From: Atriophallophorus winterbourni
Taxonomy: Eukaryota; Platyhelminthes; Trematoda; Plagiorchiida; Microphallidae
DNA: 64,000 nt
Direction of reading: 5' to 3'
Assembly (NCBI GenBank): GCA_013407085.1
Contig: JACCGJ010000619.1
Coordinates: 1-64,000 of the forward strand
Both the position numbers and the translations under genes were made by a program. Positions 32,281-43,605 of this stretch are shown piece by piece. Each line of letters opens with the position of its first letter. Within the stretch, counting starts at the first letter, position 1. A model generated the notes under the pieces. The model had not been told where the DNA came from, did not search any database, and saw nothing but the letters and a program-made list of their open reading frames with translations.

Positions 32281-34049
32281 ATGAGAACGTCATGAGATGT
32301 CCACGTCTCTGTGATGAGAACTATTTCGTACGGGTTTGGGATCAAGAAATATTTTCATGGGTAGGAAGCTTAGAGATAATCGACTGTGTATTAAATAATA
32401 GACGATTAATTTTAGGATACTTAACATGTGTAACCGAAAGTGATTTACATGAGTGGTCTGAAATTGATGGTGTCAATTCAAGTAAGGGTTTTGGTAATGA
32501 AGAGGGAAACTTTGCTGAGGAAAATTTTGCATCGGTATATACCTGGTTTGAAAAGGGTCCAGGTAGGTATTAAACGGGTTTCCGTTCATGAAGGGACGCT
32601 GATCTAGGGTACCTGACGTGTATTGAAGTGGAAAATGGTAGAGTCTTAGAGAAGGATAGTGAGGACGTGAATGCTCGGGAAAGAAAGGACTATGGGAAGG
32701 AATATTTGGGCCAAATGGGTCAGATGTGACCGGGAAGTGTCTATGGACGAGGTGATAAGTTTATAAACCATGGGTTGGTTAATATTCATCGAAGTTTCGC
32801 TTGGCCCTATGCATACTATTGATGTGTGGTCCACCTCGAAGTAGTGGCGAATTTGCCTTAAATACATGGAGCACGAGATTTTTAGTAGATTTACCTGACG
32901 ATCGAGCTGCGGGGCGTACATCTGCAGTGACCGTTTCAACAGTGGTGAGATTGCATTCATGGACAGGAGTTGTAGTATCAATGTTTAAATTAGGTTTAGC
33001 TATAAAGGGGATGCTACCTGAAGTTGGTATATCATCAAAAGCTGAGGCTTGGTGTATAGATGTTGATGTGGAATTATCAACGACAATATCCAGGTTTATT
33101 AAATTGGGGATAACTGTTGAGGGTTTTACTACGTTGCAACGCTTAAGAAGGCATTAGCTTTGTAAGGATGTGTTGTCTGGCTTGATCAACACATTGGAAA
33201 ATTGAGGTAAGGATTTTAAAACATGTTGATTATTAAGTATATGTAACGCATAATTTTCGGTAACACATTTTAATAATACCGAGGCACAACTGCGGTTAGA
33301 AGGCTTTCTAAGCCTAATTACAGATGCCGATTCTATAAGAGAGGACATATCGAGACATTAGTAACTTTTTAAGGTCCACTAAACGGTATCTACCGCCTAC
33401 ATTAAGAAGAATAATGTTTTTAGCACGGTTCCGACTCTGCTCAATTTCTGAGGTCAGCGACACTATGAAACGACCCGTTTGTTGAAGTAAATCAGAGTCT
33501 AACACTTAACTTAGGTCAAGAAGGATAGCTAGTGGTTATAATATACTGCAAATTTTAGAAACCGTGGACAGCTTATCCGCGACTAATTCAATCTTGTTTT
33601 CTAGGTTCCGTACAGTGGACAGAACCGTGGAAATATTTCTATCAATAAACACCAAACATTTTTTAATTGAGATGTAGTTCGGTGTGTTGCTCTTGAAGAT
33701 TTTGATAGCATGTAATGAGACATATCGACAGTATAAATATAAGTATGTCTAGTGCAGATAAAACACATGCGAAAATTTTGAACCACGAGCGTATATATGA
33801 AACTCCTATGCCATTGCCCTTTGTTTCATTCACTTTTTTGTCCTGCTTCGTTGTACAAATGTATTACGTTGAGACGCTTTCTTGGAAACAAACATTGAAT
33901 GTTCCTCCAATATAGATTTCAGGTGATTATCCGGATCAGAGTAATCCAGTTGTGTGCAACTAGTGCATTGTAACTCGGCACACAGAGCACGGTAGTTCAC
34001 TCTTCTGGCGCATTTCGTTCCGTCACTGATGTGCCTAGCGCTACAAACC

Positions 34050-34440
34050 TACTCGAATTCTAGGACAACGCGATCGCTTCGTCCGATTGTTGGTTTTTGA
34101 ACGATATTCTTCACAGCTGTATGATCTGATGTAAGTATTAAGTCCAAGGTAGACGGTTGGTCTGATTCCCTCATACGAGTAAATCTAAAAACGTTGTTAT
34201 AAAGGGGTGCGTAATCCAAGACGGCTCACAGTTCACATTCAAGTGTCTCTGATGGATGATCATCCCGGCTGTAGATCTGGGGAAAGTTTAAATCCCTCAT
34301 TATCAATATTTGATTATTGTACCGCGTTGTTACATAGCGCAAAGCATTAAACAGTTTATTGTGTAGGTCGACAGTTGCTGTTGAAGAACGATAGATCACT
34401 CCAATAATGATATGTGATATGTGAACTCTACTCGATTCCC
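34050..34440 (-). mobile_element. LINE endonuclease fragment fused downstream of copy 6
   Basis: On the minus strand IIGVIYRSSTATVDLHN, QILIMRDLNFPQI, then APLYNNVFRFTRMR, STLDLILTSDHTAV and IGRSDRVVLEF are successive parts of the endonuclease domain. GDFN has become RDLN. The preceding element breaks off at about 34435 within its RT, so the two are joined as a chimera. Confidence 0.7.
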
Positions 34441-34662
34441 CAAATTCATGCTCCTGCATTTGTTGAAGTCAAACAACAGTTTGTTCTTCAACGCTCAGCT
34501 GTGAAGCGTATCAAGATCCTCTTGTAATAGCAGACAGTCTTCTGGACTACGAATGCTGCGCCAAATCTTTATGTCGTTCGCAAATAACGAAATGTTACAT
34601 CGAACAATTTCCGGTATTTTATTGACATAAACCAGAAAGAGGATCGGACCAAGGACTGAGCC

Positions 34663-36453
34663 TTAGGGAACTCCGCTAGTTGCTGCAATTGGTTTGGATA
34701 ATGCACCATCAACACGTACCTGGTTAGTGCGATTTGTTAGGTAGTCATTTAGCCAATTCAGCAACTTTCCAGTGATACCAAGCCAATCAAGCTTCTGCAG
34801 TAGTAGGGAATGGTCAACACGATCGAATGCTTTCGAAATATCTAAGTAGCACGCGTGTATTGCTTGTCCCTTATCTACCGATTTTGTCCAATCATCTAGC
34901 GTTACCAGTAAATTAGACAAACAGGAAAAATTTCGTCTGAATCCATGCTTGTTCCTCGAAAGCAACTAATAATTCATGAAATGTTTCATTAGATCTTCAA
35001 AAATGATTCGCTCAAGTAATTTTGAAATCACTAGTAACAGAGTAACGGGTCGGTAATTGGAAACATCGGAGCGATTTCCACCTTTGTAAATTGGAGAGAT
35101 TATTCCTCGTTTCCAATCTGTAGGAATCACCTCGCTTCCCACTGTTTGCTCGAACAAATAAGTGAGTGGTTTGTATAGCAAACTCGCAAATTGCTTTAAT
35201 ATTTTCGGGGTTATTCCGTCGGCCTCAGGAGACTTTCCGGTTTTGAGATTGAATAAACCTTGGAGGACCCGTTTCTCAGTGACACTCATTTCACTCAGGG
35301 CAACCGTGTTTGAAATTTTTGGATTTGGGCTGTTTATTGCTTGTTCTATCGGGTTGAATACCGATGAATAAAACTTGGCTAAAGCATCAGCAGTTTCTGC
35401 TGCAGTTGTTGTTGGTCCAGCTGATGTGTTCACGGACGCTACTCCAGGTTTCACCTTGATTTGATCGTTAACCATACGATATAGTATTTTGGGGTTTCGC
35501 TCCACCATGCTTGATATCACTTCTTGGAACTACAACTTGTCTTGGATGACAAATTTGTTTACTTTGTTCCACAGTAAACGGAATGTTTCCCAGGTCTCGG
35601 ATGATGGATTTTGCCGACGGTGTCGCCAAGCAATGTTTCGTACCGTTAACCACTAACGAGTTCGGCTTCTTAATTTAAATTCAAAGTTTTTTTCTTGAGT
35701 TCCTGAGGACAAATTCGGAGCTCACTTCGATTGAACTTTTGAGATTAGATATTAGCCATATCCAAAAGTCATGTACGTTGCTGGTTTCCGGTTGGCAGTT
35801 AAACGTGTTTTTCAGAGCATCACTCAACGCCATAGTGTTGATCCGCCTAACTCTTTTACGGGCATCATTTGTTCTTACAGCTTCAAACAGATAGTCAAAC
35901 TGGATGACGACGTGATCACTTAGTCCCAGTGGACTTTCGTAAGCAACGTTATCAATGTCATGTTCATTGCTTGTCAGAACGAGATCTAAGAGTGAGGGTT
36001 AATCGTTTCCGCGGTATCGGGTATTACATGTAATGTGATTATGAAGAGGAATATCGTCAAACAACTCACCGAATGCGCGCTCGAGGGAGTGTTTTGGGTA
36101 TATGGTACTGCTCTGCAGATTCGGTAAATTGAAGTCACCCATAATCAAAAATCCACAAGTGTATCTGGAAGTAGCCATGCGAATTTTATCCAGTAGGGCC
36201 AGATTGTAAGTTTCCTGTGCAGACGGTGGGCGATATACTACTCCCAAAACACAGTCTTCGCCGTTAGCTAGTCGGATTGAGCACCAGAGTGTATCCAGTA
36301 ACACGATGTCTGGATCCGTAATCTCACGGCACAGAAGGTTTTGGCTATAATACAAAGCTACTCCTCCTCTGGTTTCACGGTCATGACGAATAAGTGACAT
36401 TCCTGGTAATTCTAGTTCACTATTTGTTTCCGAGACATTGTGCGTTGGTGTAG
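34663..36453 (-). pseudogene. LINE ORF2 of copy 6, inactivated
   Basis: The endonuclease retains RHDRETRGGVALYYS, VVYRPPSAQE, MGDFNLPNL, SLLDLVLTSNE and LGLSDHVV. RT blocks are KSPEADGITPKIL, IPTDWKRGIISPI, NYRPVTLLLVISKLLERI, KHGFRRNFSCLSNLL, CYLDISKAFDRVDH and GVP. There is a stop after GND near 36000, another after GVP at 34663, and frame interruptions around 35650. Just below the annotated end the palm continues with GSVLGPILFLVYVN and the mutated FANDIKIW. It cannot encode an active polymerase. Confidence 0.8.
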
Positions 36454-36526
36454 ATGCATTTCATAGTTGTTTTTCTCAACAAGGATGGGGTGTGGGGAAG
36501 AAGGCTAGTGGAGTGCAGAATATATG

Positions 36527-38083
36527 TTAGGCCGACTCCTCCAGAGTCGGCAACTGAAGGTTTTTTGCTTGCAGGGATGCTTGATCGTTTTGGGGTTGTA
36601 CTGTTGGAACACAGTGATCTATCGTATCGGCTGAAATTGTTTCTGACACGTCAACAACTGATTGACTTGGTAGTGTTTCTATTGAACTTAGTGGTGCATC
36701 TATCTTTCCAATATGGTGTTTCGATGCACCTAGTCTAATTTCTCGCGGGATTATTCTGCGGCCATTTTCCCAACGAGTTTTGACCGTGTTCAACATATCA
36801 TTACGCAAGAACGTTATTTTAAGGGGCTTAGGACCGATGCCCTTATAATTCGTAGATTTGGGGATGCGGAACGTGTCCGTCACAGCTACATCATGCAAAC
36901 CAAGTATATCACTGAGGAATCTCCATTGTAACTGATCGTGTTTGCGCTGCACCGCTTTATCAGTTGCTTCATCAGCTTCTGGAACTCCCAAAAGGATTAT
37001 ACTTCGATCATCCCTCTGTTTCGTTTGGTTTCGTTGCTGGTCCTTTCGGGCCCTTTCCCACCAGGGCACATCAGCAAAGATCCTTTCAGTGGTCTCTGAA
37101 CGCTCCTTACGCAGGAGTAGAGCGGATAGTAAGATGTTTTCAAGATCCCTTTCAGAATGAACCGTGATTCTAAGCAATCTTGGCTGGTCCAGATGTGAAG
37201 AAGTAGGTTTACGACTCAGTCGTATCAATGATAGAGGTTCAACTGGCTCCAAGTCCATGTTGTTGCACAACCTTTTCCATTTTTCTTTATCGTGCTTTAG
37301 CCTGTCCCCTAGTAAGGTGGCACTCGTTTCCTTTACGTTGGTGCAAATCACGCTTAGTCAATGGACTGAATGTACACCGTGTGTTTGGCGCTTTCGCTGG
37401 TTGCTGGACGTTTCAACTACCTTAGATCGAATACCTATAGTGTCCACTTTGGGAGTGTTTTGCACGATGACTTTTGGTTTTGAACCTAAGGGTTTTCGCT
37501 GATCCTTCGGGTGAGCAGGTGGCTTTGGCTTCGTATCTTTTTGTGGACCAGGGATGTTTTGGGCAGACAGGCCTTTAACAGTCGCATTTGTAAAGGTGGC
37601 CTTTTGATGAAAAGGACGCTCCTCAAGACACTCCGGCACATTTGCAACAGCTGAACATTCGTGTTGAAAGATCGAAGATTTAGCGTTTATCTGACTGGTA
37701 TTACCGTCAGTGGTTTCCGATTTATTGAAAAACATACTGGCAAACTGAGAATTTTGAGTCTCTACCGATGTCTTAAACATTTGTATGATAAGCTCTAAGC
37801 TCAGCATCCGATCATCCAGGCTGCTATGCGCAACACTTGTTCGAGCAGTTAAATCTGCGTTTGGTTTAGCTCGACAACTTTTGCACACGTAGCATACACC
37901 AGGCATGTTTTCATCCATCAGGATCGATAGCACATCCGAAGTCAACGATTTGTCACATTTTGCGTGACATTTGTGGGAACAGTTTTGACACGTGACAGAT
38001 TTGACCTTAGCACTGATGACTTTCATGCAGACGACGCACGTTTCGCGAACATCAGATTGTTTCATGTTAACGGGGTCAACCAA
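36527..38083 (-). pseudogene. LINE ORF1 with PHD-type zinc finger, one premature stop
   Basis: 519 codons including the terminal TAA, with a single internal TGA near 37358. The frame continues unchanged on both sides (NQRKRQTHGVHSVH, stop, LSVICTNVKETSATLLG), and the homologous fragment at 25.9 kb has GTA at that place. The N-terminus has the PHD-like C4HC3 spacing (C16-x2-C19-x12-C32-x2-C35-x4-H40-x2-C43-x20-C-x2-C). A coiled-coil-like stretch follows (DRMLSLELIIQMFKTSVETQ), and the C-terminal RNA-binding region has RSIILLGVPEADEA, WRFLSDILGLHDV and PLKITFLRNDML. It is diverged from but collinear with the ORF1 at 4643-5998. Confidence 0.85.
36531..36551 (-). other. Hairpin at the ORF1 stop (copy 6)
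   Basis: Perfect 8-bp stem GCCGACTC / GAGTCGGC with a 5-nt loop, ending one base before the TAA of ORF1. It is equivalent to the hairpins at 4659-4679 and 9216-9237. Here stop and next ATG are about 70 bases apart instead of overlapping. Confidence 0.7.
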
Positions 38084-38589
38084 AAGTACAAATCAGAGCA
38101 CAAAAATCGATACGGCTGCGGTTGGTTTGTGTGGTATTGGGCGGAGTTGACGGAAAATGACGGGTTGTCGGAAAATTTCGTCACTCGATTTAGCTGCTAA
38201 TTTGCCAGATTCCCTTTGAGATTTTTGGCGTGAATTTGATATTACATTGTGTATTTCTCCGAGTAGTTCCCGACAATGATAAACACCGATGGGGTAATCG
38301 AACAGGAGAAAAACAAAAGCGATTCAAATAAACGAACAAACTGTGGAAAAATCCACGGTTGACGTACACAAAGAACGACACGTCGCAGATGGATGATTTT
38401 TGTATGAATAGATCCGATGTAGCAAACTTTCAGATAGATATCTAAAAATCAAACCGATCGGATGAAAACCAAGAAAGTTATATCCAAAAATATCGGTGGT
38501 CAAAATTAATCCAACCGCACGTCACGTCAAGTATTTTTGATGTGAGTCTAGGGAGAGGCCATATTGCGACAGAAATATTTTTTTAAGAT

Positions 38590-39100
38590 CGACTAGAGGA
38601 TATCTGTCAGCCACGTTGAGAAGAAAAAGATTTTTTGGCACGGCTTTGACGCTGATCAATTTCTGAGGTTAGCGACTTTATAAATCGACCCGTGCGGTGA
38701 AGTAAATCAGAGTTTAATACACAACTAGGGTCAAGTAGAATGGTAAGAGGCTCTAAGATATTGCAAATGTTCGGAACCGTGGACAGCTTAGCCGTGACGG
38801 AATCGATCTTGTTTTCTAGGTTCTGTACCGTGGACAGGACCATAGACATATTTTCGTCCAGAACAACCGAAATTTTTTCAATTGAGATGTAGTACGGTAT
38901 GCTGTTCTTGACGATTTCGAATGCTTGTAATGCGACAGAATGATCCGGAATAAAATACGTAAAGTGTGATGACGAGAATGATGACTTGCCAAATTTCGAA
39001 CACCCGCTCTTTTTTCACTAATCACTAATTCCATTAAGGAGATTTTTGGAGTCGTAGTTTTCTTCCTAGATATAACAAAACCTTCATTACCGTTCTCCAT
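38590..39100 (-). mobile_element. ORF1 fragment of the copy-5 LINE subfamily
   Basis: Minus-strand translation gives MVLSTVQNLENKIDSVTAKL and HRTGRFIKSLTSEIDQRQSR, a clear second copy of the ORF1 segment at 33300-33790. The Leu/Val heptads suggest a coiled coil. It adjoins the 5' region of copy 6. Confidence 0.7.
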
Positions 39101-39244
39101 TAATTGTTATTATCGAAACTTAAATTTATTTGGCATCGAAGGTAATCTTTCCTGGAAAACATCTTTTCTTACTTATCACACACACTATTTGGACATCAAG
39201 GCCCCAGATCTCGGAGCTTGCCGATTAAAAAAAGGTTAAAACAA

Positions 39245-39390
39245 GGCTTAAAACAGGGTTAAAACAAGGTAGCGTATTAGGCTCGTTATTATTTCTTATA
39301 TATAGAAATGACGATGTTGATGGTGAACTCTTCATATTTGCTGATGACATGAGAATCATTATCACTTTTACAGCTATTCAAATACAAACG
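39245..39390 (+). mobile_element. Short LINE RT fragment (catalytic block only)
   Basis: The plus strand encodes GSVLGSLLFLIYRNDD followed by LFIFADDMRIII, with the FADD box intact. Just before it, GTTAAAACAAGG-like 12-13-mers are repeated three times, replacing the normal upstream sequence. Confidence 0.65.
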
Positions 39391-40082
39391 TATGTAGCTA
39401 GACGGAACACGTATTTCGAATAGGTAGTCCTGCATTACGTGTCAGCTAGAATATTCAGACTACGTAACCGTTATAACTTATCAAGGATAACGGGGAGTTT
39501 TCTTAGATATTAGCAACGCATTTTTAAGGTTCCTTATTTTCTTCTTCTTCTTCTAAAAGGTGTATTTTCGGACCCCCATTTTATTTGTTCGGCTAATATC
39601 TTTCTAATCATACATTCTCAGCTTCTCTTAACTGCAAATCCTCTGAAACAAAATTTATACCAAGTGAAGTTATTCGTGCTAGGTGCGCAACTTTTTCTTA
39701 TTTATATTATTGGTGTGCAAAACTTTGTTAAATACTCGAAGCTCTTTATCTCTTGTATTTACATTTTCCTCTACAGAAAAATCGCAGCCTATAGACTCCC
39801 TCAACGATGATTTTTCAAACCTTCCAATTCGGGGCTCACACTGGGGGTAAAAATTCTCAACTCCAAAGACGCAATTCGTGGGTATACGCTGTTCAATACC
39901 ACAAAGTACTTTGATTTTTAACAATACACCACACGCATCCTCTAACGAAATCAGTGACCTGGGATTTGAATATTTTCCATCTCCTAATTTGAACTAACAA
40001 TTACGATTTATGATAGCAAGAGGTATACAGAATTTTGGAATGAACAATCGAAAATTCCTAAAACGCGAATGTAGACTAAGTC

Positions 40083-40495
40083 TTGTAGTGGACTAAGGAA
40101 AAATAGTCTAGCACTACACACAAAATGGCAAAAATGGAAAGAACTCACTAAAAGACCAAAGGAGCAAATGTCCAAATAAAGATCCAGAGAAGTCCAACGA
40201 TAGCAAAATAATCCACACAGGAAAAGTCCAAGTGATGATGGAATCCAAGGTGCAGAAAGTGCTAAAATGTTGGAGGATCCGTTAATCACATTTCCGGCAC
40301 GCGGCGACCCACGCAAACTCCGCAATCGCGGAAGAAGACAAAGTCTGTGTTCCAAATTGTATTAACCGCCAAAAAGTGTATTGTACAAGCATTGATACAA
40401 ATGAAGTGTACATGGCCGAAAAAGGAATAATCATACAAGGCCAAAAATTTATGTACAAAAAACTAAGATACAAAATGAATGCAGTTCGCTACAAT
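40083..40495 (+). repeat. Tandem segmental duplication, copy 1 (about 410 bp)
   Basis: Nearly identical to 40937-41346, including CTAGCACTACACACAAAATG, GGAAGAAGACAAAGTCTGTG and GAATGCAGTTCGCTACA. Differences are a few substitutions and single-base indels (for example catttccgg versus cattccgg), so the duplication is recent or gene-converted. Confidence 0.9.
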
Positions 40496-40516
40496 ACTCC
40501 CCCACCAGAGCGTTAG

Positions 40517-40786
40517 TTATGCTTGAAGTAAGGATAACATACGCTCGAAATGTTCATATGGCCACGTAGTCAGCAAGACGTTTGGGCCAATGCGCATGTC
40601 TACCAGTTCGAGTTTGAACAGGGGTAGAAAGCCCGAAGGATTGGGATGAACATGGGGGGAGGTAGGCGGTTGTGATTGCGGAGTAATGAAGCTTGGTGGA
40701 GTTGGCGGTTTAACCACACGAAAGCTGGTTTTGTGCACGGAATATGCTGTGATTGTAGGATCTTTATTAATAGAGGACTCGCTCAT
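40517..40786 (-). other. Unassigned 89-codon ORF between the two duplicated blocks
   Basis: Pro-rich start (VKPPTPPSFITPQSQPPTSP) followed by a hydrophobic end (GPNVLLTTWPYEHFERMLSL). No domain was recognised. It may be a 5' part of an ORF1-like protein, given the LINE sequence around it. Coding status is uncertain. Confidence 0.3.
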
Positions 40787-40876
40787 GGTTGGGTGTTAAG
40801 TGAGTATTCCAAAAAATAAGCCAAAAAATGACAAATACGAAGATATCGTAAATGCAAAAAAATTGCAGTTTGTCGA

Positions 40877-40945
40877 GGCTCACCAATTATGTGGTAGTCG
40901 GGCTCACCAATTATGTGGTAGTCGGGCTCACCAATTATGTAGTGG
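40877..40945 (+). repeat. 24-bp tandem repeat, nearly three units
   Basis: The unit GGCTCACCAATTATGTGGTA plus GTCG occurs at 40877, 40901 and 40925 (last partial). Because 24 is a multiple of three it stays in frame (RAHQLCGS on the plus strand). It leads directly into the second segmental duplicate. Confidence 0.85.
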
Positions 40946-41346
40946 ACCAGAAATATATGGTCTAGCACTACACACAAAATGGCAAAAATGGAAAGAACTC
41001 ACTAAAAGACCAAAGGAGCAAATGTCCAAATAAAGATCCAAAGAAGTCCAACGATAGCAAAATAATCCACACAGGAAAAGTCCAAGAGATGATGGAATCC
41101 AAGGTGCAGAAGGTGCTAAAATGTTGGAGGATCCGTTAATCACATTCCGGCACGCGGCGACCCACGCAAACTCCGCAATCGCGGAAGAAGACAAAGTCTG
41201 TGTTCCAAATTGTATTAACCGCCAAAAAGTGTATTGTACAAGCATTGATACAAATGAAGTGTACATGGCCGAAAAAGGAATAATCATACAAGGCCAAAAA
41301 TTTATGTACAAAAAACTAAGATACAAAATGAATGCAGTTCGCTACA
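40937..41346 (+). repeat. Tandem segmental duplication, copy 2 (about 410 bp)
   Basis: The partner of 40083-40495. In this copy the plus-strand frame stays open into a LINE thumb fragment (LFRMQILPLLDYSTIAYS at 41350-41403), whereas copy 1 leaves this sequence right after TTCGCTACA. Confidence 0.9.
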
Positions 41347-41445
41347 GTCTATTTCGAATGCAAATATTACCGCTTCTTGACTACAGTACTATAGCCTATT
41401 CTTAAATGTCTAAGCGTGACAGTATGCTCTCAGAATGCCTATAAC
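41347..41445 (+). mobile_element. LINE RT thumb fragment of the copy-5 subfamily
   Basis: The plus strand encodes LFRMQILPLLDYSTIAYS, then after a stop MSKRDSMLSE. This parallels YKMKVLPILDFCNIIYS and RRDSFLLER in the ORF at 29806-32280. Confidence 0.6.
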
Positions 41446-41790
41446 GCCATGGCTACGTAGAAATCGTTTAAATTTTTGTGTTTTTCAAAATAATTATGGA
41501 CCACCAAGTTAAGTTTTGGGTCTACAATGCGATTTCAAGATTACAATAGCTTTCTTCCAGGGAGCGTTTGTAGGAAAGGGGAATATCGAGGGTTCCGCCT
41601 TTTGTGGTTTTAAGGGAGTATTAGGCGGACTTGTTGTAGCTGGGACCACAGACAGCTACTTCTGCAACGGTTTTGGGATTCTGAGAGGGACGTGGAGGAG
41701 AACACTGGCGTTACTTATAACAATTTCGCTTCTTAAAGTAAGTTTTTCTTCGGATTTCATGCAATCTGCGCATAGTCATGTAAGCCATCG

Positions 41791-43387
41791 ATGGGCTGTA
41801 TAAACCTTAAAGTGAGTCGGCGCGATTCAGGTAACTGTTTAGAAACTCACGAGTGCAGAGCACCTCCCTTTAGCTCGGTGGAGATTAATCAGGAAATGGT
41901 CACCACAGTTCTGTCGCAGCTAGACAAAACTAAGTCGGCTGGCCCCGACGGCATACATCCGGCTATTCTTCAACCGCTCGCGAATATAGTTAGCCTTGCA
42001 ATCAGAAATCTTTTCGAAGCTACCTTACTCCAGGGTATACTACGGGATGATTGGAAACGAGCGGCGGTAATAGCCATATACATAAAGGGTCCCATTTCGG
42101 ATGTACGCAACTACAGGCCAGTAAGCCTGACAAGCATTCTTTGCAAGTGCTTGGAAAAAATCATTCGGCACCAGGTATGTAAACATTTGGTAGCCAATTC
42201 CTTACTATCCGATGCCCAGCACGGATTCTGGAAAGGAAGGTCCTGACTAACCAATCTTCTAAGCTTTCTGGACGAAGTGACATTACGCCTCGATGAAGGG
42301 AGAGTAGTCGAAGTCTGCTATCTTGATTTTCAAAAAGCATTTGACTCGGTGAACCATAGGTACCTTCTGCACAAACTAAGTATGTGTGGCGTCACAGGTG
42401 ACCTACATCGATGGTTAGACAGCTTCTTAACTAATCGCACTAACTATGTTAGAATTGCAGGGGAGTGCTCGCAGGAATCACTGATTCTCAGTGGAGTGCC
42501 TCAAGGCTCGGTGCTTGGTCCATTACTTTTTTCTTATTTTTGTAAACGACCTGGCAGCGTGCTTGAGTTCACGCTGCTTCCTGTTTGCTGATGATGTTAA
42601 GATCCTAGGAACCGACGGTAGAGATACGCTTATCTCTGATTTAGAAAAAGTAATCGAGTGGACAAAGACCTGGTACTTGCCACTAAACCTGGGGAAGAGC
42701 TGTCTTCTGACGACTGATTTAGCGACAACCCAACTAGAAGTTGGAGAAGGAACTATCAGAATAGCGGCTGCTCAGAAAGTGAAGGATCTTGACATTACTA
42801 TAACAGGCGATTTTAAATGGGCTACTCAATGTGCCGAAGCTGCAAACAAGGCTCGCAGAGAATTGTTCAGACTTCGCTCAGCGTTATCTTGCCGAAAACC
42901 TTCAATCTTCATCCCCTTATACAAAGTAGTCGTGCGGCCTCACTTGGAGTACTGCGTTCAATCCTATGCACCGTACTTAAAAAAGGATATAGCATGTCTC
43001 GAAAGGGTCCAGCGCCTTGCGACTAGGATGGTTGAGGGTCAGGCAGGTAAAACTTATGAGGCTAGACTCAAGGACTTCGGTTTGTTCTCACTAAAGAGAC
43101 GGCGGCTGCGAGGTGACCTAATAGAAGCCTTCAAGATTCTAAAGGGTCTTACAGGTGATAATCTTACTGAAATCCTTAAACTTGCACCTAAAGCAGCTAC
43201 AAGAGGTAATTCCATGAAACTTCTTAAGAGTAGGCCCAGGTTGCTGGCACGTGAGCACTTTTTCAGCAACCGTGTGGTCAACTTCTGGAACAAGCTCCCA
43301 GATTGTGTAGTAAGCCTCCTAAATGTGTTGAGCTTTAAAAGGGAATTAGACGTTAAATGGCCTATCATATTTCCGCATATTGTCTAA
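41791..43387 (+). pseudogene. LINE ORF2 reverse transcriptase with one stop and one frameshift
   Basis: Ordered RT motifs: KSAGPDGIHPAIL, LRDDWKRAAVIAI, NYRPVSLTSILCKCLEKI, AQHGFWKGRS, then TGA at 42244-42246. The same frame resumes with LTNLLSFL, CYLDFQKAFDSVNHRYLL and SGVPQGSVLGPLLF. A frameshift near 42530 leads to FVNDLAACL, CFLFADDVKILGTDG and the thumb (VVVRPHLEYCVQSYAPYLKK, RRRLRGDLIEAFKIL) and ends HFFSNRVVNFWNKLPDCVVS ... HIV. With only two lesions in about 530 codons it is among the youngest LINE copies in this window. Confidence 0.85.
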
Positions 43388-43435
43388 TAAAAAAAACTTT
43401 ATAAAAAAACAAAAAAACGTATTTTTACATTTTTA

Positions 43436-43535
43436 TCATATCTGTCTAGGCCTGGACAACCTGACAGTAAATTAGCCCACATGCAGTCTATGACTGTTTT
43501 TCACTTTACCTCAACTAGGCTAGTGATTTCATACA
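43436..43535 (-). repeat. GCCTG-family repeat nested in a LINE 3' UTR
   Basis: On the minus strand GAAATCACTAGCCTAG, CAGTCATAGACTG and TGTCAGGTTGTCCAGGCC are present. It separates the ORF2 end (43387) from the 3' hairpin (43584), a gap of about 200 bases compared with about 90 in the related copy at 26.3-26.4 kb. Confidence 0.75.
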
Positions 43536-43583
43536 CCACACATTGTTCACGCATATTATTGCATTGTTTCCTGGATAGCTGAC

Positions 43584-43605
43584 CTCTCACCGTGCTGGTG
43601 AAGAG
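43584..43605 (+). other. Bulged-A hairpin in LINE 3' UTR (copy 3 of 3)
   Basis: CTCTCACC-GTGCT-GGTGAAGAG folds into 8 bp with one bulged A, followed by AAAC. The flank CTGAC before the stem is shared with 26421. Confidence 0.65.

Larger units (their letters stand above)
28715..33910 (-). mobile_element. CR1-like LINE (copy 5, distinct subfamily) with long open ORF2 and degraded ORF1
   Basis: It comprises the open EN/RT frame 32280-29806, a 3' UTR with an internal 73-bp duplication and the bulged hairpin, and upstream ORF1 remnants around 33800-33300 (NLENKIELVADKLSTV, then TGRFIVSLTSEIEQSRNRAK). The ORF1 part has a heptad-like Leu pattern suggestive of a coiled coil and is homologous to 38590-38960. 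Exact ends were not defined; the 3' limit is a guess. Confidence 0.65.
34435..38083 (-). mobile_element. CR1-like non-LTR retrotransposon (copy 6) lacking the RT thumb
   Basis: Minus-strand order: ORF1 (38083-36527), junction hairpin, a short ORF2 start (MKCIYTNAQCLGNK near 36450), endonuclease with an N-terminal deletion (36400-35890), RT N-terminus and fingers (35520-34966) and palm (34965 to about 34560), then loss of the thumb. Inactivating features include a stop inside GVP*GSVLGP, the catalytic box LFANDI (Asp to Asn) near 34590, and the missing endonuclease block between QCLGNK and SELELPGM. Confidence 0.85.

Noticed and set aside
32256..33157. Plus-strand ORFs of 105 and 118 codons
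   Set aside because: They are antisense to minus-strand LINE sequence, with no recognisable domain.
40928..41326. 132-codon minus-strand hydrophobic ORF
   Set aside because: Opposite strand of the duplicated block. The plus frame continues into LINE coding sequence, so the minus frame is more likely a shadow, though neither is proven.
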